Source of the DNA: Sergeia podlipaevii | Lineage: Eukaryota; Euglenozoa; Kinetoplastea; Trypanosomatida; Trypanosomatidae | Assembly (NCBI GenBank): GCA_030849805.1 | Contig: JASANZ010002234.1 | Span: 1-64,000 of the forward strand | DNA: 64,000 nucleotides | Direction: 5' to 3' | Part shown: positions 62,182 to 64,000 of the stretch, in pieces | Layout: each line of letters opens with the position of its first letter | Position numbering within the stretch: the first letter of the stretch is position 1 | Notes under the pieces: model-generated | Database searches by the model: none | What the model saw: the letters and a program-made list of their open reading frames with translations, nothing else | What the model was told of the DNA's origin: nothing | Program-made: the position numbers and the translations under genes

Positions 62182-64000
62182 TTACTCCTGAGACACCTCC
62201 ACTATATCACCGGACTGAAGCTTGTAGTGAGAAATTGGGTGGCGATCTTGAAGCACAGTCACAGCGTGCGTGGTAGAGTTCTTCACACGCAGCACGCAGC
62301 GAGAGAGAGGAATGAGCGTCTTCCTCTGTGCAGCAGAACGCATCTTGAGTACCTTGTCGCTACACAGCATTCTTTCCTGCCATTTCTTGTTCTTGAACAC
62401 GAAGCTGACCAGCAGCGATTCCTCTTGTTCCCTAACCCACACGTCGTGCGCGGTCGACTGCTCCGTTGGTGAGCCTGCCTTTGTGCCTTTAAGCGCGGAC
62501 AACAACCCAAGTGTGGTGCTACCAATGTTTGCCTTAGGGTCAAGCAACTTCTCGCCGTTGACACGCCACTCTTGGCGCGCTGCCTTGATGCCGGTGCTCC
62601 CCTCTAACATAGACATGACGTCTCTCACAGTGTCGTTCACATGTGCTGTGACGCTGAAGCCTTTCTTTGTGTTCTCTACACGCACAACAAATGTGCGCCA
62701 CGCGCTTGCCTCCGCTACAGAGCCGCTCGCGCTGTTGTCCAGCATGCGTGAGCCTCCACTGCTGGCTGCTGTCGCGGTCGTGATGGGAGCAGCTTCACCC
62801 GCCGAGACGGGAGGAACAGTGCTAGTCGGGCCTGCAGCCACTGCTGTTGGGTCAATATAGCGGCCACTAGTACCAGCGCCTTGATCCAGGAGATGATGGC
62901 GGCGCTGCGCGGAGGAAGTGTCCAGGTCAACCATGAGAGGGATGCCGAATGCTCCCCACATGCCATAGTTATGAATAAAAAAGCTACTAAAGTCATCAAA
63001 GGAGATGTTACGTACGTCCCCGAAGATGTCACAGACCCAGCGGCGCAGTTCACTCCGCGGCATATCAACTGTCTTGCCAACCAGAGAGTGAGTTAAGAGA
63101 TAGTGCACCTCTTCTGCCACCACAGCATCCTCCACGTCCCTACGCAGCGCAATAAAAGAGAAGCGTGCCGCGTCCTGCACAGTGAGGCCGCTGGCGTGGA
63201 ACGCGCAGCCAACCATAAACTCTTTCAGATCTGCTGCCGTCAGTTCCGATGGGCCACGGTTAAAGAAGCCAGCCGCCGCGCTAGCAACGCCAGCGTCAAG
63301 CTGTGTGCGGCCCATGAGTACCTCAAAGAGGTGTCGCACATGCTCTGCGGTAGGCTGTGCTTCCAGCAGGCAGTTGAGCTTCCAGCGACGCTCCGTCGCA
63401 AAGGAGATGTGCTCCTCTGACTCCCAGTACATGGGCTGGTACGCTCCATACGGGGCATCTGGCAGTGGCCGCCCGCCAAAGTCATTCACCACGTGAGAGA
63501 ACTCTTCTTGATGAAGAGGATCGTTGATGCTGAGGCACGCTGCGTTGGGACACACTGGCGTGTTGCCCTCTAGAGCGCGCCGTGATAGTCGTAGCGTAGC
63601 CAAAAGCATGCCAAGGTCGTCGCCCTGAGCGGTGCGCACCGCGGCCGTCCAATGTACATCCCTGTCCAGCGTCATTGCCGTTGCCAGTGAGGGCAGGGGG
63701 AGCACCACGGACACGTCGTGTGACGCCTCTGGTTTCACCACATTCTGCACGCAGCAATGAAAAATAGCGCGCTCCAGCTGTGTAGCGGAGCGGATTGTCA
63801 AGAAAAGAGGTTTCCCATTACTGAACACAAAACGGTCGGCACCCCCAAACTCCACTGCGGTAGTGTACTGCGTGCCACGCTGATATGACGACTGCGGCGC
63901 CAGCCACGTGGTCTGCAGCGTCAGACCGAGAGGAAACTGTGGGGGAGACCCGGCCGTCAGCTGGGCTGAGGGTGCGATGAGCACCGCACCGCCGTGTGGC
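62182..64000 (-). CDS. Multidomain protein with EF-hand-like and ubiquitin-like regions, 5' end outside window
   Basis: The frame stays open through the right edge (at least 605 codons); the GTG at 63984 is not the start. The N-terminal part visible resembles a beta-rich (C2- or calpain III-like) domain (FVFSNGKPLFLTIRSATQLERAIFH). The middle, about 235-345, is helical with the pattern of paired EF-hand/calpain penta-EF-hand units (LTAADLKEFMVGCAFHASGL; NISFDDFSSFFIHNYGMWG) without intact calcium loops. After a Ser/Thr/Pro/Ala linker, about 435-505 reads as a ubiquitin-like fold (TFVVRVENTKKGFSVTAHVNDTVRDVMSML; RVNGEKLLDPKANIG). The C-terminus has a final small beta region. Possibly related to calpain-like kinetoplastid proteins; not assigned. 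Confidence 0.65.
   Translation of the reverse strand, partial: PHGGAVLIAPSAQLTAGSPPQFPLGLTLQTTWLAPQSSYQRGTQYTTAVEFGGADRFVFSNGKPLFLTIRSATQLERAIFHCCVQNVVKPEASHDVSVVLPLPSLATAMTLDRDVHWTAAVRTAQGDDLGMLLATLRLSRRALEGNTPVCPNAACLSINDPLHQEEFSHVVNDFGGRPLPDAPYGAYQPMYWESEEHISFATERRWKLNCLLEAQPTAEHVRHLFEVLMGRTQLDAGVASAAAGFFNRGPSELTAADLKEFMVGCAFHASGLTVQDAARFSFIALRRDVEDAVVAEEVHYLLTHSLVGKTVDMPRSELRRWVCDIFGDVRNISFDDFSSFFIHNYGMWGAFGIPLMVDLDTSSAQRRHHLLDQGAGTSGRYIDPTAVAAGPTSTVPPVSAGEAAPITTATAASSGGSRMLDNSASGSVAEASAWRTFVVRVENTKKGFSVTAHVNDTVRDVMSMLEGSTGIKAARQEWRVNGEKLLDPKANIGSTTLGLLSALKGTKAGSPTEQSTAHDVWVREQEESLLVSFVFKNKKWQERMLCSDKVLKMRSAAQRKTLIPLSRCVLRVKNSTTHAVTVLQDRHPISHYKLQSGDIVEVSQE

Overview
The window looks like nuclear DNA of a kinetoplastid (trypanosomatid) flagellate. 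About thirty protein-coding genes, all without introns, lie on the minus strand. They are separated by 0.3-1.2 kb AT-rich spacers full of oligo(A) runs, which read as oligo(U)/polypyrimidine tracts on the transcribed strand. This is the expected layout of a polycistronic unit matured by trans-splicing and polyadenylation. The gene set fits too: GPI GlcNAc-transferase, an ISWI remodeller, axonemal assembly genes, mitochondrial helical-repeat proteins and tandem cyclophilins. A MIF-like gene is known from Leishmania and, as I recall, absent from Trypanosoma, so the Leishmania/Phytomonas/Strigomonadinae side is likelier, but I cannot name a genus. I saw no tRNA, rRNA, CRISPR or complete transposon.

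Layout. 1-7.5 kb is an unstable accessory zone: the N-terminal part of a leucine-rich-repeat gene cut by the window edge, a type II membrane glycosyltransferase-like gene, a tandem 260-bp non-coding repeat, a zinc-finger frame that looks like a retroelement remnant, and a broken 3' tail of a second LRR gene. 7.5-25 kb: MIF-like protein, a large helical-repeat (probably mitochondrial) protein, a TPR protein, a CDPK-like kinase, ISWI with an extra RRM-like insert, DNA polymerase delta and a small helical protein. 25-38 kb: an unusual ThiI/cysteine-desulfurase fusion, PIG-A, an RRM-like protein, a Rad1-like clamp subunit, a PDRG1-like prefoldin, two cyclophilins and DNAAF5. 38-50 kb: M20 dipeptidase, a divergent TruD/PUS7 homologue, 3-ketoacyl-CoA reductase, a PROPPIN-like beta-propeller, an unknown protein and ribulose-phosphate epimerase. 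50-64 kb: two TauE/SafE-type transporters flanking an unknown protein, a lone eEF1B-gamma-type GST domain, two PRA1-family proteins, and a 5'-incomplete protein with a ubiquitin-like end.

As usual in this group, neighbouring genes are mostly not functionally linked. Recurrent themes are axoneme building (DNAAF5, TTC29-like TPR), RNA modification (ThiI fusion, TruD-like), genome maintenance (POLD, Rad1-like, ISWI) and membrane traffic (PRA1 pair, PROPPIN). The most unusual object is the single 789-residue chain at 25341-27710. It joins a thiouridine synthetase that lacks its THUMP domain to a cysteine desulfurase that lacks the segment carrying the PLP-stacking histidine.

Starts were placed at ATG codons. 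Several longer open frames begin at TTG or GTG and were shortened to the first in-frame ATG.
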